Source of the DNA: Erythrocercus mccallii | Lineage: Eukaryota; Chordata; Aves; Passeriformes; Dicruridae | DNA: 64,000 nucleotides | Assembly: GCA_013397435.1 (NCBI GenBank) | Contig: VZRG01000034.1 | Coordinates: 298,315 to 362,314, forward strand | Direction of reading: 5' to 3' | In this document: in pieces, positions 62,301 through 64,000 of the stretch | Layout of the letters: each line of letters opens with the position of its first letter | Numbering within the stretch: the first letter of the stretch is position 1 | Position numbers and translations under genes: made by a program | Notes under the pieces: model-generated | Databases searched by the model: none | What the model was told of the DNA's origin: nothing | What the model saw: only the letters and a program-made list of their open reading frames with translations

Positions 62301-64000
62301 TTAAATATCCTCAAAGGAATTCTCACTATTTGAATCTGAAATAATTTGTCAAATTAGCACATGACTGACATTGCATGAAACACATTCTGACACTCTGCAA
62401 TGTGGAGTACAACAGAGTCATTGAATTGAATTACTACTGCTAGGTGAGGCATGAAAAGGCTTGAAGAGCATTGCATGAGTGTGAAGTTGCAAACCCAATA
62501 GCAGAACATGAAGGAATTGATTCAAAGTTTTTTGGTTTGTTTTTTTAATAAGAGAAAAGGGATTTACTTGTCATTAAATTATAGGAAAGTTTATGAAGTA
62601 TTGTTTTCACATGTGTATTTAAAAGATCCAAAAGCATACAAAAATTATGAAGGCTGGTTTTAATCAACTGTTTTCTCTTTTAGAGTACAAATATAGTACC
62701 TTACATAGAAAAATAAGCATCCTTTGTTTTAGTGTTTGTAGTACCAGATTTAAAGTTTGCACTATCAGATTCGGTACTCAAGAAAAATGTATGCTTTAAC
62801 CTGACTGCCATGGATTAGATATAGAATTTTTTTTCTTTTTTGGAATAATGCATGTCAATAGTGCTCTTCCATGTCTTTTTAATCTGATCAGTTACTGATA
62901 TTTGAAATGTTTTTCTGAAGAGAGACGGTTGATAACAATGACTGCTGTGAAGAGAGTCATCCCTTAGTAATCAAATCACTTTCCCTACACAGTCTGTGTT
63001 GATATGCTAAAACATTAAACAGATTTTGGCCACAGGGGATCAAATATGTTGAAAAATCCAGGCTCAGTAGCAAATAAAGAAGAGTTGACAACAAGCATTA
63101 ATGTTTCCCAGGGTAGACAGACGGAAGTTTTGGCTCTTTTGGCCTTGGAGAGATAGGTTCTTTCAACTGCAGTAGATGCATTAAAGTTCTGATGCTTCTC
63201 TCTGATTTAATCTGAGATAATAATTTTGAATCTAATAAATATAAATATATTTCCCAAACACCTGGAAGAGTGGCCAAATTTCTGGCAAATTCAAGGAAAA
63301 AACCCCGTGACTAAAGACCTAATTTCAATCCAATAGTGACTCTGACACTTTCATGTAAATAATAGAATTGGGTCTCTTCCACAAAAGTATTACCTCCAGA
63401 CTACTATACTTGATAACAAAGTAGGTAGTCAGGTTTACATCTTCCACTTAATTTGTGATTCATCAGATGACAAAACACATCACCGTTTCTGTGAAAGGCT
63501 TTAAGATCATTTGGATCCATAATACTGAACACTGAAAATTGTTGCTCTGGCCTAAGTGGAGTTTTCTCTCCAAGTGACTGGTGCCTTTAAGCAAGGGGTG
63601 TAACAAACACAGGTCCATAAGGATGGATTCCAGGCAAAGGAGATTTTAAGTTTAGCTAACTTTTACTGTCTTAAGTTAAACAAGCCCAATTAGAAAGTCA
63701 CACACAAATTAAAAGTCACATCCATAATGTATTAAAAATTAAAGCTAGATTAAACTCAGGCACAGATCCTGCAGCAATGAGCATTCCATACCCTAGTGTA
63801 AAAGTATATATTTAGCCTCATCTTCAGATTTTCAAGACATCTAAGCAAGCCCCTTCAAAGCTCAAACTTCAGATGACCAAGTACCCATTTCAAGCTCAAA
63901 TGAAGAAGTTTGGCTGCCAAAAAAGGTGTAATGACTTTAAGTATTAAAAAAATACCAAAATAACCCCTAAAATCTGGCCTTAAGTATGAATATTGCACAT
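59350..64000. other. Gene-free AT-rich DNA
   Basis: No gene or mobile element recognised. A 21-base exact direct repeat (59420-59440 and 59452-59472, containing GGGGGATGGC) and a T run (59551-59566) lie just after the LTR. Open frames are below 100 codons. Confidence 0.65.

Noticed and set aside
1..64000. CRISPR arrays, operons, bacterial promoters or phage genes
   Set aside because: There are no regularly spaced repeats, no closely packed coding frames and no ribosome-binding-site pattern; the repeats are typical of a bird nuclear genome.

Overview
This window looks like AT-rich, non-coding nuclear DNA from a bird, most likely a neoavian and possibly a passerine. The evidence is the repeat content. 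There are three CR1-type LINE remnants, including two with the avian CR1 3' end, and several solo LTRs resembling endogenous retrovirus LTRs that are widespread in neoavian genomes. I could not run a database search, so the family assignments rest on recognising the sequence by eye.

No protein-coding gene, rRNA or tRNA can be supported. The longest open frames (112-135 codons) either lie inside LTRs or are about what chance gives in 64 kb of such DNA. The window is best read as an intergenic desert or the inside of a very long intron. One weak candidate exon is on the minus strand at 45664-45865.

Layout: 1-3.3 kb is plain AT-rich DNA. A decayed minus-strand CR1 follows (about 3.3-3.75 kb). 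Next come a G/T-rich tract (4.5 kb), a TTCA microsatellite (5.47 kb) and an old solo LTR (5.73-6.60 kb). A CR1 3' end on the plus strand (10.4-10.57 kb) lies just upstream of a solo LTR at 10648-11358. A second solo LTR of a related type is at 13850-14465. Each of these two is bounded by matching inverted ends and its own 4-bp target-site duplication (ACCC and GAAA), so they are independent insertions and not the two ends of one provirus. From 14.5 to 29.7 kb there are almost no recognisable mobile elements. A minus-strand LTR remnant (29.69-30.13 kb) and a minus-strand CR1 3' end (31.75-32.03 kb) follow. A second copy of the 5.7-kb LTR family lies at 38.96-40.06 kb. From 40.1 to 58.7 kb the DNA is again almost free of elements, and a CpG-richer solo LTR occupies about 58.70-59.35 kb. 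The rest to 64 kb is plain AT-rich DNA.

No genes work together here. The biology visible is retroelement insertion followed by LTR-LTR recombination to solo LTRs, on a background that may hold regulatory DNA. I saw no undescribed genetic system that the sequence would support.
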